Shown here: piece after piece, positions 52,234-63,097 of the stretch
Layout: each line of letters opens with the position of its first letter
Numbering within the stretch: position 1 is the stretch's first letter
Source of the DNA: Companilactobacillus halodurans
GTDB taxonomy: Bacteria > Bacillota > Bacilli > Lactobacillales > Lactobacillaceae
DNA: 64,000 nucleotides
Reading direction: 5' to 3'
Assembly: GCF_009600985.1 (NCBI RefSeq)
Contig: NZ_VDFP01000007.1
Coordinates: 1 to 64,000, forward strand
Position numbers and translations under genes: made by a program
The notes under the pieces: generated by a model
What the model saw: only the letters and a program-made list of their open reading frames with translations
Database searches by the model: none
What the model was told of the DNA's origin: nothing

Positions 52234-52911
52234 ATGGTAAAACTCGTCATGGTCAGACATGGAGAAAGCACAGCTAATGCCTTAAATCAGTATACTGGTT
52301 GGAACAATGTTGGTTTGACGCAAGAGGGCATAGTTCAGGCGCATGTGGCCGCTAAGAAACTTAAGGGGTTTGAATTTGAGCATGTTCACACATCAGTTTT
52401 GAAACGTGCAATTATGACAGCCTATATTATTCAAGACGAATTGAATCTTAATTATGTGCCGATTACTAAAACCTGGCGCTTAAATGAACGTCACTATGGT
52501 GCCTTACGAGGTCAGAATAAAGATGCCACCAGAAGAGAATTTGGAGTCGATCAAGTACATCTGTGGCGAAGAAGTTTTTATTCAATACCACCACAATTAA
52601 AGAGACCAGATCCAAATAATGGCCCATATAAATATTTTGATAGTAACATGATGCCAACTTCAGAAAGCTTGTATCAAGCTTATCAACGTATCGTTCCATA
52701 TTACGTTGATCACGTATCTAATCGGCTTTTAGATGGTAAAAATCAGTTAATTGTTGCCCATGGAAGTACGATTAGAGCTTTGATCAAATATATTGAACGA
52801 ATTAGTGATAGCGATATTGATGGAGTCGAAGTTGCGAATGGTAAGCCTCTTATTTATGAGTTTGATAATAAACTTAATATAATCAACAGCAATCGCACTA
52901 ATACTAAATAA
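52234..52911 (+). CDS. 2,3-bisphosphoglycerate-dependent phosphoglycerate mutase family
   Basis: 225 aa. The phosphohistidine motif is VMVRHGESTAN (His9), the Glu region is LNERHYGALRGQNKDA (near 85), and the second His is in VAHGSTIRALIKYIE. The length suits the GpmA class, which interconverts 3- and 2-phosphoglycerate. NERHYGAL supports true mutase activity, though divergence from the usual PTSESLKDT suggests it could be a second, specialised copy. Confidence 0.85.
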   Translation: MVKLVMVRHGESTANALNQYTGWNNVGLTQEGIVQAHVAAKKLKGFEFEHVHTSVLKRAIMTAYIIQDELNLNYVPITKTWRLNERHYGALRGQNKDATRREFGVDQVHLWRRSFYSIPPQLKRPDPNNGPYKYFDSNMMPTSESLYQAYQRIVPYYVDHVSNRLLDGKNQLIVAHGSTIRALIKYIERISDSDIDGVEVANGKPLIYEFDNKLNIINSNRTNTK

Positions 52912-52950
52912 ATTATTCTGATATAAAGTAGATAAATTAATAAATAGATT

Positions 52951-52990
52951 AAAAGAGTTCATGATCCTAATGGGATTATGAACTTTTTTT
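52951..52990 (+). terminator. Terminator of the mutase gene
   Basis: GTTCAT-ATCC and GGAT-ATGAAC arms followed by TTTTTTT. The rest of 52991-53311 is AT-rich; I see no gene or clear site there. Confidence 0.8.
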
Positions 52991-53311
52991 ATGTATAAAA
53001 GATTATTATTCGTAGTTGTGAAAATGCCACAAAAAAAATGGTAACGCACACAAATTTATAAAAGTGTAAGAGAAAGTGCTTTCTTTTTTGAAAAATTGAT
53101 GTAGAATATTTAAATGGTCTAGATGAATGGCAAAAAGCAGAAGTTTTATGCCAAGTGGACTTATTCAGATAAATTTATTGTAATAATGTTAATTTTCAAA
53201 TTGAGTAATTATAAATATATGATAAGAAAAACGTAGTTTTTTGTGTATGTAGGATTTATCTTTTTTTAAAGAATTATTACTAATATTTGTCAAATCGAGA
53301 AGGGGTTTCAT

Positions 53312-54169
53312 ATGAATATTTTAATTGCGTTAATACCAGCGCTTGGATGGGGCTTTATGCCAATCATCACTGGTAAAATTGGTGGTTCACCAGCTAACCA
53401 AATGTTTGGTATTGGAGCTGGAGCCACAATCGTTGGTTTGGTAACTTATTTAATCACGCAGCCAACCGTTAGTACAGTAGCCTTTTGGTTCTCATTATTG
53501 TGTGGAGCTTTATGGACAATTGGTCAAATTGGACAATTTATTTCTTTTACACGTATTGGAGTTTCAGGTACTGTACCATTATCAACTGTTTTTCAATTAG
53601 TCGGTAATTCAATCATTGGGATGTTGATTTTTGGCGACTGGGCAGGTGCTCAATCAAAAATTATCGGAATCATTGCTTTAGCAATCGTTGTCGTTGGTGC
53701 TTTATTGACATCAGTTAACGATAGTTCTGAGGGAAATAAACTTGAATTAAAAGATGCCATGTTCTTACTTTGTACAACTGTTGGATTTTGGATTTATTCA
53801 TCTTTCCCAAATATTTCGATTGTTAAGCATGAAAGCGGTACAGGTATCTTCTTGCCTGAAATGCTAGGAATCTTAATTGGTGCGATTATCTTCGCTCTTT
53901 TCACTGATCGTGAATCATTCAAACAAAAAGAACAATATCAAAATATCCTTGGTGGAGTTGCTTGGGGAATCGCTGCTTTTGCTTATATCTTCTCTGCTAA
54001 AGCTAACGGAAATACTTCAGCCTTCATTTGGACGCAATTAAACGTGGTAATTGGTACCTTTGGTGGTATTTTGATTCTACATGAGCGTAAGAGTAAACGT
54101 GAATTGAAATTTACGATTTTAGGAATTGTTTTAATTGTTGTTGGTAGTGTTGCAACATCATTTGCATAG
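53312..54169 (+). CDS. glcU: GRP-family sugar uptake protein, GlcU-like
   Basis: A 285-aa transporter with ten hydrophobic segments in two similar halves. ALGWGFMPIITGKIGGSPANQ at the start and GQIGQFISFTRIGVSGTVPLST near residue 75 are typical of the GlcU/RbsU family, which takes up glucose or ribose by proton symport without the PTS. Glucose is likely; ribose cannot be excluded. GAGAAGGGG precedes the ATG. Confidence 0.87.
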   Translation: MNILIALIPALGWGFMPIITGKIGGSPANQMFGIGAGATIVGLVTYLITQPTVSTVAFWFSLLCGALWTIGQIGQFISFTRIGVSGTVPLSTVFQLVGNSIIGMLIFGDWAGAQSKIIGIIALAIVVVGALLTSVNDSSEGNKLELKDAMFLLCTTVGFWIYSSFPNISIVKHESGTGIFLPEMLGILIGAIIFALFTDRESFKQKEQYQNILGGVAWGIAAFAYIFSAKANGNTSAFIWTQLNVVIGTFGGILILHERKSKRELKFTILGIVLIVVGSVATSFA

Positions 54170-54174
54170 AAATA

Positions 54175-54207
54175 AAAAAATACAACTCAATTTGGGATGT
54201 ATTTTTA
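54175..54207 (+). terminator. Weak terminator after glcU
   Basis: AAAAATACA and TGTATTTTT arms with a 14-nt loop. Confidence 0.55.
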
Positions 54208-54261
54208 TTATAATTAGAATGTAATCGTAAACATGAATTTATTATTTGGAGGAAAAACCAC

Positions 54262-55062
54262 ATGATTAAGCATATATTTTCAGATATGGATGGTACTTTA
54301 TTACAAAGCAATGGCAAGATAAGTGCTAATAATATCGAAATAATTAAAAAAAGCAAGATACCCTTCACTCTAGTTTCAGCACGGTCACCTAAAGAGATGT
54401 TCGAAGTAATCGATTTATTGGCATTGAGTGAACCTCAAATTGCCTTTAACGGTGGTTTAATTTTCCAATTACAGGATGGAAAGGTGAAGGCCTTAAAAGA
54501 AGATACGATTGTTAATGACTCAGTTGCAAGAATCGTTGAACTATGCAAAAAAGAATTTCCTAGCGTGAGCTGCAGTTTTTATGGTCAAGATACTTGGTAC
54601 ATTGATCGAATGGATTCGGGTATTGAGATGGAAAAGAGAATCGGCGGTCAAACTCCCAAAATGGTTGATTTTGTTACTTTATTAAAACAAGCGGCTACTA
54701 AAATCTACAAAATCATGTTTATTACAATGGACTTGCAGAAAATGAAGCCATTGATTGCAAGACTAAAAGAATTGGGCGAGAACGTCAGCATCAATCAATC
54801 AGGACAAAGATATTTAGAAATCACTAGTCAAAATGCTGAAAAATCTGAAGGTATTGGCTATATCAAGAAACTTGAGAACTTGGACAAAGAAGAAATGGCT
54901 GCTTTTGGAGATGGATTCAATGACGTATCGATGTTGAAGTCAGTTGGAGTTCCAATCGTGATGGATAATGCTTTGGAAGGCGTTCACAACTATGGTAAAT
55001 ATATTACTAAAGATAATGATCACGATGGAGTAGGTCATGGGATTCAAAAATATTTAATTTAA
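54262..55062 (+). CDS. Cof-type HAD-IIB hydrolase
   Basis: A 266-aa phosphatase and paralogue of the protein at 10386-11204. Motif I is FSDMDGTLLQS, the C2B cap is central, and motif IV is FGDGFNDVSMLKSVG. It probably dephosphorylates sugar phosphates. GGAGG lies 11 nt before the ATG. It has its own terminator. Confidence 0.9.
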   Translation: MIKHIFSDMDGTLLQSNGKISANNIEIIKKSKIPFTLVSARSPKEMFEVIDLLALSEPQIAFNGGLIFQLQDGKVKALKEDTIVNDSVARIVELCKKEFPSVSCSFYGQDTWYIDRMDSGIEMEKRIGGQTPKMVDFVTLLKQAATKIYKIMFITMDLQKMKPLIARLKELGENVSINQSGQRYLEITSQNAEKSEGIGYIKKLENLDKEEMAAFGDGFNDVSMLKSVGVPIVMDNALEGVHNYGKYITKDNDHDGVGHGIQKYLI

Positions 55063-55063
55063 A

Positions 55064-55112
55064 AAAGGCGGAATAAACATTTTTATTTGAAATGATGTTT
55101 TGTTCCGCCTTT
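55064..55112. terminator. Long bidirectional terminator hairpin
   Basis: AAAGGCGGAA-AAACAT and ATGTTT-GTTCCGCCTTT pair over about 16 bp with bulges. Confidence 0.8.
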
Positions 55113-55129
55113 GATTTATATATCTTTGA

Positions 55130-55444
55130 TTAGAAACTAACAGTATGTTGATAAGCATTGACAGCTCTTAAAAAATGGTCTTTAAAATATTGTGTTTCAC
55201 CATAACCAGTGTTTAGGAAGACAAATTGTTTAGAATCGTAGATGAAGCTAATTTTGTCTTCTCCATAGAATATACCAACGTTGATGTCAGTGATTTTACT
55301 GATAGGGATGATGATTCGCTTGATTTTTCGCATCCCTCTGACTAGAGTTATCGATAGTTTATCTTTAGAGATTGAGTAATCAACATATCCTTTGTAAGCG
55401 TCAGTTGATTGACCGATTATTTGGATATAGCTAAACATTGTCAT
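55130..55444 (-). CDS. Hypothetical protein, possibly PH-like
   Basis: About 104 aa from ATG 55444 (MTMFSYIQ); the frame is open upstream to 55501 but without a ribosome site. It is rich in beta-strand residues (YVDYSISKDKLSITLV, RIIIPISKITDINVGIF), which suggests a small PH-like barrel. No family is recognised. It lies next to the paralogue B gene, divergently. Confidence 0.6.
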   Translation of the reverse strand: MTMFSYIQIIGQSTDAYKGYVDYSISKDKLSITLVRGMRKIKRIIIPISKITDINVGIFYGEDKISFIYDSKQFVFLNTGYGETQYFKDHFLRAVNAYQHTVSF

Positions 55445-55667
55445 CACATTCTTTCTAAGTGAGAATTTGAAACAGCTAGTGGTTTTGATACTGCTGATCA
55501 TCAGTGATTATAAATAGAAATTAGTTTGAGCCATAATGATAATGATTAGTTTTTACAAGACGTACAAGGTAGAGCATTATCTTTGCAAAATTCCATTGCA
55601 CCGTTTATTTTTAATATAAATTTATTAGATTATTAATAATTATTTGAATTTAAAGCAGGTGTTAAAG

Positions 55668-56186
55668 ATGGAAAAGAGATTTGCGAGAAAATTAAGTTTC
55701 AAGCCGCTGTTCAATAGTTTCGTTCTTGGGATGGCCGTTGGAATTTTTATGTACGCTATTTTTGGTCGATCTCTTGTAGCGGGTCTTATTTTCGGCCTAA
55801 TAGCGTTTTTAATATTAAGTGTCATCGTCTATCCCCGTAGTTTGCCATCGCTGTATGGCTATTGGAGAGTAACTGACGGCAATGTCTATTATTATGATTA
55901 CAGTACTTGGACTAAAAGAATTCTGGCTATTTTTTTGCCACTGACTAAAAAGCAAGAAAAGGTTTCTTTTGAAGATATTGAATCTTATTCTTTGATCGTT
56001 AATAAAAATGCCAATAAATATGTGCCCCATTATATTGTTTTAAAAGTTGATGATGGTCATGATATTGCCTTAGATGTATCGTGGAATTTATTGAAATCAG
56101 GTGATCCCGAAAAAGACGTTGAATGGGTCGTTGATTTCATTACCAACAAATTGAATCAAAAAACTGTTAAAATTTTACAAGCATAA
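55668..56186 (+). CDS. Small membrane protein, paralogue B
   Basis: About 172 aa. It has the same plan as the protein at 48486-49025: a basic start, LSFKPLFNSF, two hydrophobic segments (about 15-60), then LYGYWRVTDGNVYYYDYSTW and a soluble C terminus. ATG 55668 follows AGGTGTTAAAG. The function is unknown. Confidence 0.75.
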   Translation: MEKRFARKLSFKPLFNSFVLGMAVGIFMYAIFGRSLVAGLIFGLIAFLILSVIVYPRSLPSLYGYWRVTDGNVYYYDYSTWTKRILAIFLPLTKKQEKVSFEDIESYSLIVNKNANKYVPHYIVLKVDDGHDIALDVSWNLLKSGDPEKDVEWVVDFITNKLNQKTVKILQA

Positions 56187-56192
56187 GCAAAT

Positions 56193-56236
56193 AAAAAGGA
56201 CCCAAGGAGATAAAAATCTCTTTGGGTCCTTTTTTG
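56193..56236. terminator. Strong bidirectional terminator
   Basis: AAAAAGGACCCAA-GAGA and TCTC-TTGGGTCCTTTTTT arms lie between converging genes. Confidence 0.9.
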
Positions 56237-56248
56237 AATTTAGATTAT

Positions 56249-58336
56249 TTAATCATCGTCGTCGTCATCATCGATTTCGCTGTCAATCTTAATATCTTTA
56301 AGAGCAGCACGGTCTTTTCTAACTAGACGTAGACGGTTAAGTGAAACTTTTCCTAGAACTAGAGGCACACGCTCTTCAACAACATCACTGTATGAAAGAC
56401 CAAACCAAGTGGCTGGTGAAATGAATTTTTGAAGCATGAGACGTGTGTGGATAATACTCTTTTTAATTCCACTGATCTTTGTATCTGGTGAGAGAACTTC
56501 TTTAATGATAACAAAGGAGAAGTCCCCAACATCACGATCAGGAATGGTTGTATATTTCTGTGGTTGCGACTTGATTTCACCATTTGACATCAAATCGTTA
56601 ACCACTTGACGAAGATAGACATTGACCTTTTGATCAACTCTAAATCCTAAGTACAGCTGAACGCTGACCATGTAATCAGTATCGAAGGTTTCGACGCTGT
56701 ATGCGGCCGTGTAAGGTTCGTCAGTAACGTTGACAGTTACGAACCAGTAAACCTGAGCTCGTTTTGGCCGTTTATCAAGAATTGAATAAAGGATATTCTT
56801 CTTAATGCGATAGCCATCGTGGACTTTAGTTAAGTAAACGAGGTTAGTCGTGTAAAGAGGATAACTTGGATCTTTTCTTAAATCGTTCAACTGACGTTTA
56901 AAGGCTAATAGGGAAGCAAAGTGACTCCGATAAGTGTTGTCATCCTTGAGTCTTTCGCCGTATCTCCAAATGAACATGATAGCAATCAGTAATGCGGCAA
57001 TGAACATCGTGATGTAGGCACCATGGATGAACTTGCTACTGTTAGTTACGAAGAAGATACATTCAATGATAAAGAAGAAACTGATAATAATCGTTGAGAA
57101 GAAGCGATTGGCTCGTTTCATCAATAGCCATTGATGCAGCAGGATCGTTGTCATTAGCATGGTAATAGTAATTTCTAGTCCGTAAGCATTCGACATGTTT
57201 TCAGAAGTTTTGAAATAGAAAACAATGAATAAACAAACGACCCAAATAATCGAGTTAACTGTTGGGATATAAAGCTGTCCCTTAAAGTTAGTTGGATAAT
57301 AAGTTTTTAATCTTGGGAAAATCTTTAATTTAGTTGCTTCAGATACCAAAGTATATGAACCTGAAATCAAGGCTTGAGAAGCAATGATCGCAGCTAGAGC
57401 CGACAAGAAGATTCCAAAGAGTCTAAAGTCAGATGGAATGGATTGATAAAATGGATTCATAGCAGAACCCATTTGTTGTAACTGATGATTATCTCTAACG
57501 CTAATAATCCAAGCAGCTTGTCCTAAGTAGCTCAAAAGTAAACAAACTTTTACAAATGGCCAACTGGTATAAATATTAGGACGACCAACGTGACCCATGT
57601 CAGAATAAAGTGCTTCAGCACCAGTTGTGGCTAGGAAGATGCTTCCTAAAATGAAGACGCCACGGATGTTGACTGGACTACGAAGCAATTCAAAAGCATA
57701 GTAAGGATTCAAAGCTCGAATAATCGTCCAGTCAGAGGACATATTCACGATTCCGATGATTCCTAAAAATGAGAACCAAACGAGCATGATAGGTCCAAAA
57801 GCCCGACCTATCAATTGTGTACCAAATCTTTGGATAAAGAAGAGCGTTGATAAAATAATAAGCGTCACAATGATTACTTGATTTTGCGTACTGATCAAAA
57901 TCGTATTGTGAATTGCAATGCCCTTAAGTCCTTCAATAGCAGCTGTTACAGTAACAGCTGGAGTCATCATCCCATCAGCTAAGAAGGTTGCTCCACCAAT
58001 CATAGCAGGGATAATGAGCCATTTAGCACGCTTTCTAACCAAGGTGTATAGAGCAAAGATTCCACCTTCACCACGGTTATCTGCTCGTAAAGCAATTAAG
58101 ACATACTTAATTGTCGTTACTAAAGTCAATGTCCAAAAAATTAATGAAACACTACCTAAAATAAAATCGGTGGACATTTTATCAAGTCCACCATTGCCGA
58201 CCATCAAAGAGTGCATAACATATAGAGGAGAGGTACCAATGTCCCCATAAACGATTCCTAAAGCAATAAGAAATCCCGCTATGCTCATTTTTGAATGGGG
58301 GTTATTTCTTAATGAATTCAGTTGTGTCTTTTCCAT
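56249..58336 (-). CDS. kup: Kup-family potassium uptake protein
   Basis: A 695-aa protein with twelve hydrophobic segments (20-460) and a cytoplasmic C-terminal region. GIVYGDIGTSPLYVMHSL is the diagnostic first helix. It imports potassium with protons. The C terminus ends in seven consecutive Asp residues, an odd acidic tail. It is transcribed alone with a normal start at 58336. Confidence 0.95.
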   Translation of the reverse strand: MEKTQLNSLRNNPHSKMSIAGFLIALGIVYGDIGTSPLYVMHSLMVGNGGLDKMSTDFILGSVSLIFWTLTLVTTIKYVLIALRADNRGEGGIFALYTLVRKRAKWLIIPAMIGGATFLADGMMTPAVTVTAAIEGLKGIAIHNTILISTQNQVIIVTLIILSTLFFIQRFGTQLIGRAFGPIMLVWFSFLGIIGIVNMSSDWTIIRALNPYYAFELLRSPVNIRGVFILGSIFLATTGAEALYSDMGHVGRPNIYTSWPFVKVCLLLSYLGQAAWIISVRDNHQLQQMGSAMNPFYQSIPSDFRLFGIFLSALAAIIASQALISGSYTLVSEATKLKIFPRLKTYYPTNFKGQLYIPTVNSIIWVVCLFIVFYFKTSENMSNAYGLEITITMLMTTILLHQWLLMKRANRFFSTIIISFFFIIECIFFVTNSSKFIHGAYITMFIAALLIAIMFIWRYGERLKDDNTYRSHFASLLAFKRQLNDLRKDPSYPLYTTNLVYLTKVHDGYRIKKNILYSILDKRPKRAQVYWFVTVNVTDEPYTAAYSVETFDTDYMVSVQLYLGFRVDQKVNVYLRQVVNDLMSNGEIKSQPQKYTTIPDRDVGDFSFVIIKEVLSPDTKISGIKKSIIHTRLMLQKFISPATWFGLSYSDVVEERVPLVLGKVSLNRLRLVRKDRAALKDIKIDSEIDDDDDDD

Positions 58337-58458
58337 ATAATAATCTCCAAAATAAACAGTTCATCAGCAATTGTAACATTAGAATTGAGAGTATGAAACC
58401 ACTTAATTTTGGTCCAGTCAGACTTCTCATATACCAAGGCATTTAGCAATTATTGGTC

Positions 58459-60894
58459 TTAATTCTGATGTATTGGAACAGTCATGAAAGACTGATCTGT
58501 CGATACTGTATATTTAATATCTTGATTGCCACGTACAGTCATACCAAAGTCTGTTGCATAGATAATCAAGCCTAGTTGATGTCCTTTTAAGAGCCGATAA
58601 AAAGTAGGCTGTAATTCGACACCAACATTATAAAAGATATCAGGCTTTAATTCATCAACTTTGTAGCTATTATGACGATTTTGTAAATTTATATGACCCT
58701 TGCTGATCATCTTACAATCAGTCGATTTATTGTAAGTAAATTCCCTTAAATCATCTTCACGCCAGTCATAAGTTTGTGCCAGACTATTTTTTGAAAGTAA
58801 CGTCGGAGAAACATTTAAACGCTTTGCGACTCCATAGTCAACCAATTGGAAACTTAACATTCCTAAATCTTTATTAGAACTTACTTTGAGATTCAAATTA
58901 ACTTTGCCGTCAATCGTTAACTCATCGGTTAAAGCAGCTGTTTTAAAAATTAGTTGATTGGCCGAAATCTTTTTATCTCCAGCTAATAAATCTTTTTCCC
59001 AGACATCGTTATGACGACTATAAAACTTAAAATCAGTTTCGCTTAATTGGTCTTTAAAACTTCTCTCATCATGAGTATTAGTTTCAGTAGTTTTTGTGGT
59101 TAATTTATCATCTGATAAGTTATACTTGATTGTTTCATTCTTATCACTAGCCCAATCTTGATAACTGTTCCAAGTTTCAGGCTTTGTATTGTCTTGAATG
59201 ATAACGTTAGGGATGATTTCTTTAGCTTGATTATCGACGCCCAGTAATTCATTGGTCAGCCAAAGATTGATGATATCGTTATAGTCGATTGAACGAAAAG
59301 CATTGATGTAAATATGTTGTCCTTGATGCAAAATCAGCTTTTGCGTAACGCCGTTATCCTTGATACCGTTCCACAAACGTTCAACATTTCGAGGCTTAAC
59401 ATTCCAGTCATTGAGACCATGAACCATAAAGACGTCAGCTCTGATATTAGAAAAATCCTTATGGTAATTTCTGGCATCCCAAAAACGATTATAGTTGCCA
59501 GTTTCACGGTCTTGATCTTTAGCAATAGTTTGAATCTGTTTGTTCCACTTATTTTTGATATTGTGAAAATCGCCAGGTTGCAAACGCCGACTGAAAGTTT
59601 CTTCTGCCAAAACATCAGCATCCTCACCAGGGAATCCTCCTGGAGCAATAACTAAACCGCCATCACGGTAGTAGTCGTACCAGCTAGAAATTGCGGCTTC
59701 ACTGATGACAGTCTTTAAGCCACTGATACCGGTAGAAGCTGCAGCGGTTGCCAGTGTTCCTAGATAAGAGCGACCAGTCATAGCAATTTTTTGATTGGAC
59801 CACCAAGCTTTGATTTCAATATTGTCAGTTCGGTTGGTAAAAGCAGGAAGTTGACCAGTTAACCACTTGATAATCGAAACGGTTGAAGTTGTTTCTTCCG
59901 GGTCGCCAGTTGTTCTTAGACCGTCGGAATCTTTGGTACCAATACCTGCCATATAAACGACCGCAAATCCACGGGCCAAGAAGTAATCATTTAAAGTATA
60001 AGAGCTTTCCCTAGCAAACGTCTCTTCGGCGCGCTTAGTCTGGCCATTGATAGTTCTTGGTGCAGGGATTTTTTTACTAGCATTTTCGTGATAAGCAATA
60101 TCCTCGTAGTGCAAATCATTAGGCTCTTTACGCTTCAAGGGAACATTGACATCATGAGTAAGTTTTTCACCAGTTTCATCATTGGTACCTTGGTTATAAG
60201 GACTAGCAGTGTAAAGGGTGGGAACTTTAAGACCATTTTCAGTTTCATAAGGTCGTAATATTTCAGCCTTTAATAAATCACGATGTCCGTCATGGTCGCT
60301 ATCTTGAGGAGATTCAACATAAACGACTTCACGAATCAATTTATGAGGATTAAAAACTGGTAAAGTCTTTCCATTAAAAAGGAGTGGTTGACTTACTTTT
60401 CCATAGAATGGAGTAAAATATCCTTTTGAAGCAAGGCTATCAAGATAAGTTTGACCATTTTTGTTATGAGTAGCTAAAAGCCAGTACCAAGCAGATTTTA
60501 ATTCGTTAATGGTAAAAGAATTGCTATTGTGGTCAGCAATAATCAATTGAATTTTTTTCATAGCTTTTAATGGATCTGAGAACGAAAAATCAACATCAGG
60601 ATTGAATTTTAATAATTGCAAAGCAACGTTATAAAAAGCCGTAACGGTAACTTTAGTTGCTGTATCAAGATATTCACTCAAATTTTGACTTTCTGTTGCC
60701 ATATAAGTTTTAAGCTTTTCTTCAAAAGAAGATGAAGTCTTGGCTTCTAAAAAGCTTTTGCTCAGGAAACTTTTCCACAAGATGATGGGATTAGTTTCTG
60801 ATTCATTATCTTTATCTAAAAATTTAATAGCGCGTAATTCGTCTAACTGATTGGAAAACTTAGTAGGGCGAAAGGCAAATTGATTATTTTTCAT
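58459..60894 (-). CDS. pepX: Xaa-Pro dipeptidyl-peptidase
   Basis: About 811 aa, cytoplasmic, S15 family. It releases X-Pro dipeptides from casein- or protein-derived peptides. The catalytic Ser is in [11 protein letters not shown], the Asp in [13 protein letters not shown] and the His in [10 protein letters not shown]. The N-terminal helical domain and C-terminal beta domain are both present. ATG 60894 follows GGAGTTG; an upstream start in the same frame lacks this. Confidence 0.96.
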   Translation of the reverse strand: MKNNQFAFRPTKFSNQLDELRAIKFLDKDNESETNPIILWKSFLSKSFLEAKTSSSFEEKLKTYMATESQNLSEYLDTATKVTVTAFYNVALQLLKFNPDVDFSFSDPLKAMKKIQLIIADHNSNSFTINELKSAWYWLLATHNKNGQTYLDSLASKGYFTPFYGKVSQPLLFNGKTLPVFNPHKLIREVVYVESPQDSDHDGHRDLLKAEILRPYETENGLKVPTLYTASPYNQGTNDETGEKLTHDVNVPLKRKEPNDLHYEDIAYHENASKKIPAPRTINGQTKRAEETFARESSYTLNDYFLARGFAVVYMAGIGTKDSDGLRTTGDPEETTSTVSIIKWLTGQLPAFTNRTDNIEIKAWWSNQKIAMTGRSYLGTLATAAASTGISGLKTVISEAAISSWYDYYRDGGLVIAPGGFPGEDADVLAEETFSRRLQPGDFHNIKNKWNKQIQTIAKDQDRETGNYNRFWDARNYHKDFSNIRADVFMVHGLNDWNVKPRNVERLWNGIKDNGVTQKLILHQGQHIYINAFRSIDYNDIINLWLTNELLGVDNQAKEIIPNVIIQDNTKPETWNSYQDWASDKNETIKYNLSDDKLTTKTTETNTHDERSFKDQLSETDFKFYSRHNDVWEKDLLAGDKKISANQLIFKTAALTDELTIDGKVNLNLKVSSNKDLGMLSFQLVDYGVAKRLNVSPTLLSKNSLAQTYDWREDDLREFTYNKSTDCKMISKGHINLQNRHNSYKVDELKPDIFYNVGVELQPTFYRLLKGHQLGLIIYATDFGMTVRGNQDIKYTVSTDQSFMTVPIHQN

Positions 60895-60988
60895 TAACTG
60901 ACAACTCCTTTTATATATTAATTTCATTATAAAGCAATCCTTGTTGCTTTTGATATGAATTCCGACTTAATTAAGCGAAGATAAAATA

Positions 60989-61023
60989 AATAGACGTAAC
61001 AATCTAATGATTGTCGCGTCTAT
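60989..61023 (-). terminator. Terminator of pepC
   Basis: ATAGACG-ACAATC and GATTGT-CGTCTAT arms lie downstream of pepC on the minus strand. Confidence 0.8.
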
Positions 61024-61040
61024 AATTAAGGCTTGATTAA

Positions 61041-62384
61041 TTAAGCTAAAGCACCCATTGGATCCCATGGTGCAAGAACTTTTGGATCTTTTGATTCAGT
61101 TTCAAAAGTATTCTTCAAGTCATCTGACAAGTATTTCTTGTTGATAACTAGTTGATAAACATATTCATCGAACCATGAGTCGCTCATAACAAAGTATCCT
61201 TTGCTACCAACTTTTTCACCCCATGAATTTTCGACCTTCCATTTGAGTGGATTGCCATTTTCATCAAGGTCGACACCTGTAATAACCATAGCATGTGTCA
61301 TCATACTTTCAATGTAGTCAAGACGTTGTGCCTTAGTCATCTTGAGATCAGTGTCAAGTAATCCTTCAAGGTCGTAGATGTTTGTGTCCATAATACCGAT
61401 CTTACGGTCAGAGCTTTGGCCAACATCGCTACCGAACCAAACAGTTTCGCCTGCTTTTAATTGTTTGATTTCCAATTTCTTGAAATCATCAATCTTAAGG
61501 TTCAAGTGACGTACTTGACGACCACCGACAACGTTACCTAACATTTCAACTGTGTAAACGTGATTGTATGGCTTATCGGCAGTTGGAGCATTGATAGTTG
61601 AGATATAGCTGTCAAAATCCCAGCCAACATATTTCTTGAAAAATTCTTGTGGTGTGATTCCAGTTTCACGATGGAAGTTCTTGTCATCGTCACGGTAAGC
61701 CCAGTCAAATTTTTCTGGAGGAACGCCAACAGTGTAAACTAAAATCTTGTAGATTTCACTGAGCAATTCGTCTTTTTTACGTTCGATATCTTCTTCAGAT
61801 TTGTTGTCATTTACTAAGTCACGCAAGATGATAGCATCTTTACGTAATTTCTTGTTGAGAACATTATTTAATTCAGAAGAATTTGTACGACTGAAAGTGT
61901 CTGGCATAACGGCCTTTGGAACGACACCATATTTTTGAACTAGGGCCATGACCATATCCCATTGACCACCATCTTGTTGAGGAGTCGTCATGAGAAAGTC
62001 GACTTTACGGTCACCAACTGGTAAAGCGGCTGTGTTGATAACATTTTCGAAGAAGTAGTTAGATTTTTCCAATTTATCCCAGAAAAGCATATATCCTTGA
62101 GATAATTCAAAGCCTTTGATTTTAAAATTGTCTTGAAGTGGGTGTCTCATCGTATTTAAAGCGGCGAAAACCCAGCAAAGTCCAGATTGCTTTTGGTCTG
62201 AAACCTTACCAGTGTCGATTTCAATAGAAAAAGTTGGATCCATTGCTACTTTTGAAGCAAGCGTTTCACTGGATTTGAATAATCCATTATTAGCAACGGC
62301 ATTCTTAATGGCACTTGAGCCCGGGGTTTTGTCGAATGCAGTTTGAAATTTTTCTAATTCTGATGATGTAATTTCTTTAGTCAT
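61041..62384 (-). CDS. pepC: Aminopeptidase C (C1B cysteine peptidase)
   Basis: A 447-aa bleomycin-hydrolase-type peptidase. The catalytic triad is Cys in DQKQSGLCWVFAALN (near residue 70), His in MTHAMVITGVD and Asn in VENSWGEKVG. It forms hexamers in the family and trims peptides in the cytoplasm. The C-terminal end LAPWDPMGALA is typical. It follows rpiA by 23 bp, so a GNAT-rpiA-pepC operon is likely. Confidence 0.96.
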   Translation of the reverse strand: MTKEITSSELEKFQTAFDKTPGSSAIKNAVANNGLFKSSETLASKVAMDPTFSIEIDTGKVSDQKQSGLCWVFAALNTMRHPLQDNFKIKGFELSQGYMLFWDKLEKSNYFFENVINTAALPVGDRKVDFLMTTPQQDGGQWDMVMALVQKYGVVPKAVMPDTFSRTNSSELNNVLNKKLRKDAIILRDLVNDNKSEEDIERKKDELLSEIYKILVYTVGVPPEKFDWAYRDDDKNFHRETGITPQEFFKKYVGWDFDSYISTINAPTADKPYNHVYTVEMLGNVVGGRQVRHLNLKIDDFKKLEIKQLKAGETVWFGSDVGQSSDRKIGIMDTNIYDLEGLLDTDLKMTKAQRLDYIESMMTHAMVITGVDLDENGNPLKWKVENSWGEKVGSKGYFVMSDSWFDEYVYQLVINKKYLSDDLKNTFETESKDPKVLAPWDPMGALA

Positions 62385-62407
62385 GCAATATTCTCCTCTA
62401 TTTGATA

Positions 62408-63097
62408 TTATCTGATATTATCGATTACTTTTGGTCCATCCTCATAACCGACGATAATAGTATTAACTATATCAAGAAATAGTCCGTGTGCAACTATTCC
62501 AACTTGGTGATCGAGCCAATCAGCTAATAGGTGAGGGTGATTGATCGTTCCCATTTTAAGATCGATTACGTAATTTTTATTGTGAGTCAAAACACGTTTG
62601 CCATTTTCATCTAAACGAAATTCTGGCTTCAAATTTTCTTTTTTAAGGTCTTCGAAAGTCTTTTCACAACCGAAAGGAATAACTTCTAGTGGTAATGGGA
62701 AACTTCCTAGTTGGTCAGCCATTTTTGATTGATCAACAATCCAAATATTTTTAGTTGAGTTAGTTGCAACCATTTTTTCGAGCAAGTGGGCAGCACCACC
62801 ACCCTTGATGCCTTGGTAGTTCTTGTCAATTTGGTCAGCACCATCGATAGTGACATCAATGTGATCAACTTCGTTGAGGTCTTTAGTTGGAATGCCTAAA
62901 GATTTGGCTTGCTTTTCAGAACGTGATGAAGTCGTTACAGCGACGATGTTTTTAATATCGCCAGCTTGGTATCGGCGACCAAGTTCTTCAATCATATAAT
63001 AAACCGTTGAACCAGTTCCTAAACCAACGACCGAGTCGCTTTTAAAATAATCGACAGACTTAACGCCGACAGCTTTTTTTAATTCATTTTGATTCAA
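62408..63097 (-). CDS. rpiA: Ribose-5-phosphate isomerase A
   Basis: A 229-aa enzyme that interconverts ribose-5- and ribulose-5-phosphate. [36 protein letters not shown] and [14 protein letters not shown] are family motifs with the catalytic Asp, Lys and Glu regions intact. The start is TTG, directly after the upstream stop (TAATTG), with AGGGGG as ribosome site. Confidence 0.96.
   Translation of the reverse strand: MNQNELKKAVGVKSVDYFKSDSVVGLGTGSTVYYMIEELGRRYQAGDIKNIVAVTTSSRSEKQAKSLGIPTKDLNEVDHIDVTIDGADQIDKNYQGIKGGGAAHLLEKMVATNSTKNIWIVDQSKMADQLGSFPLPLEVIPFGCEKTFEDLKKENLKPEFRLDENGKRVLTHNKNYVIDLKMGTINHPHLLADWLDHQVGIVAHGLFLDIVNTIIVGYEDGPKVIDNIR

Noticed and set aside
44304-53130. Similar strings AAATGG(C/T)CTAGATGA before the mannose PTS and glcU
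   Set aside because: Only about 15 of 18 bases agree, which is within chance for AT-rich DNA.
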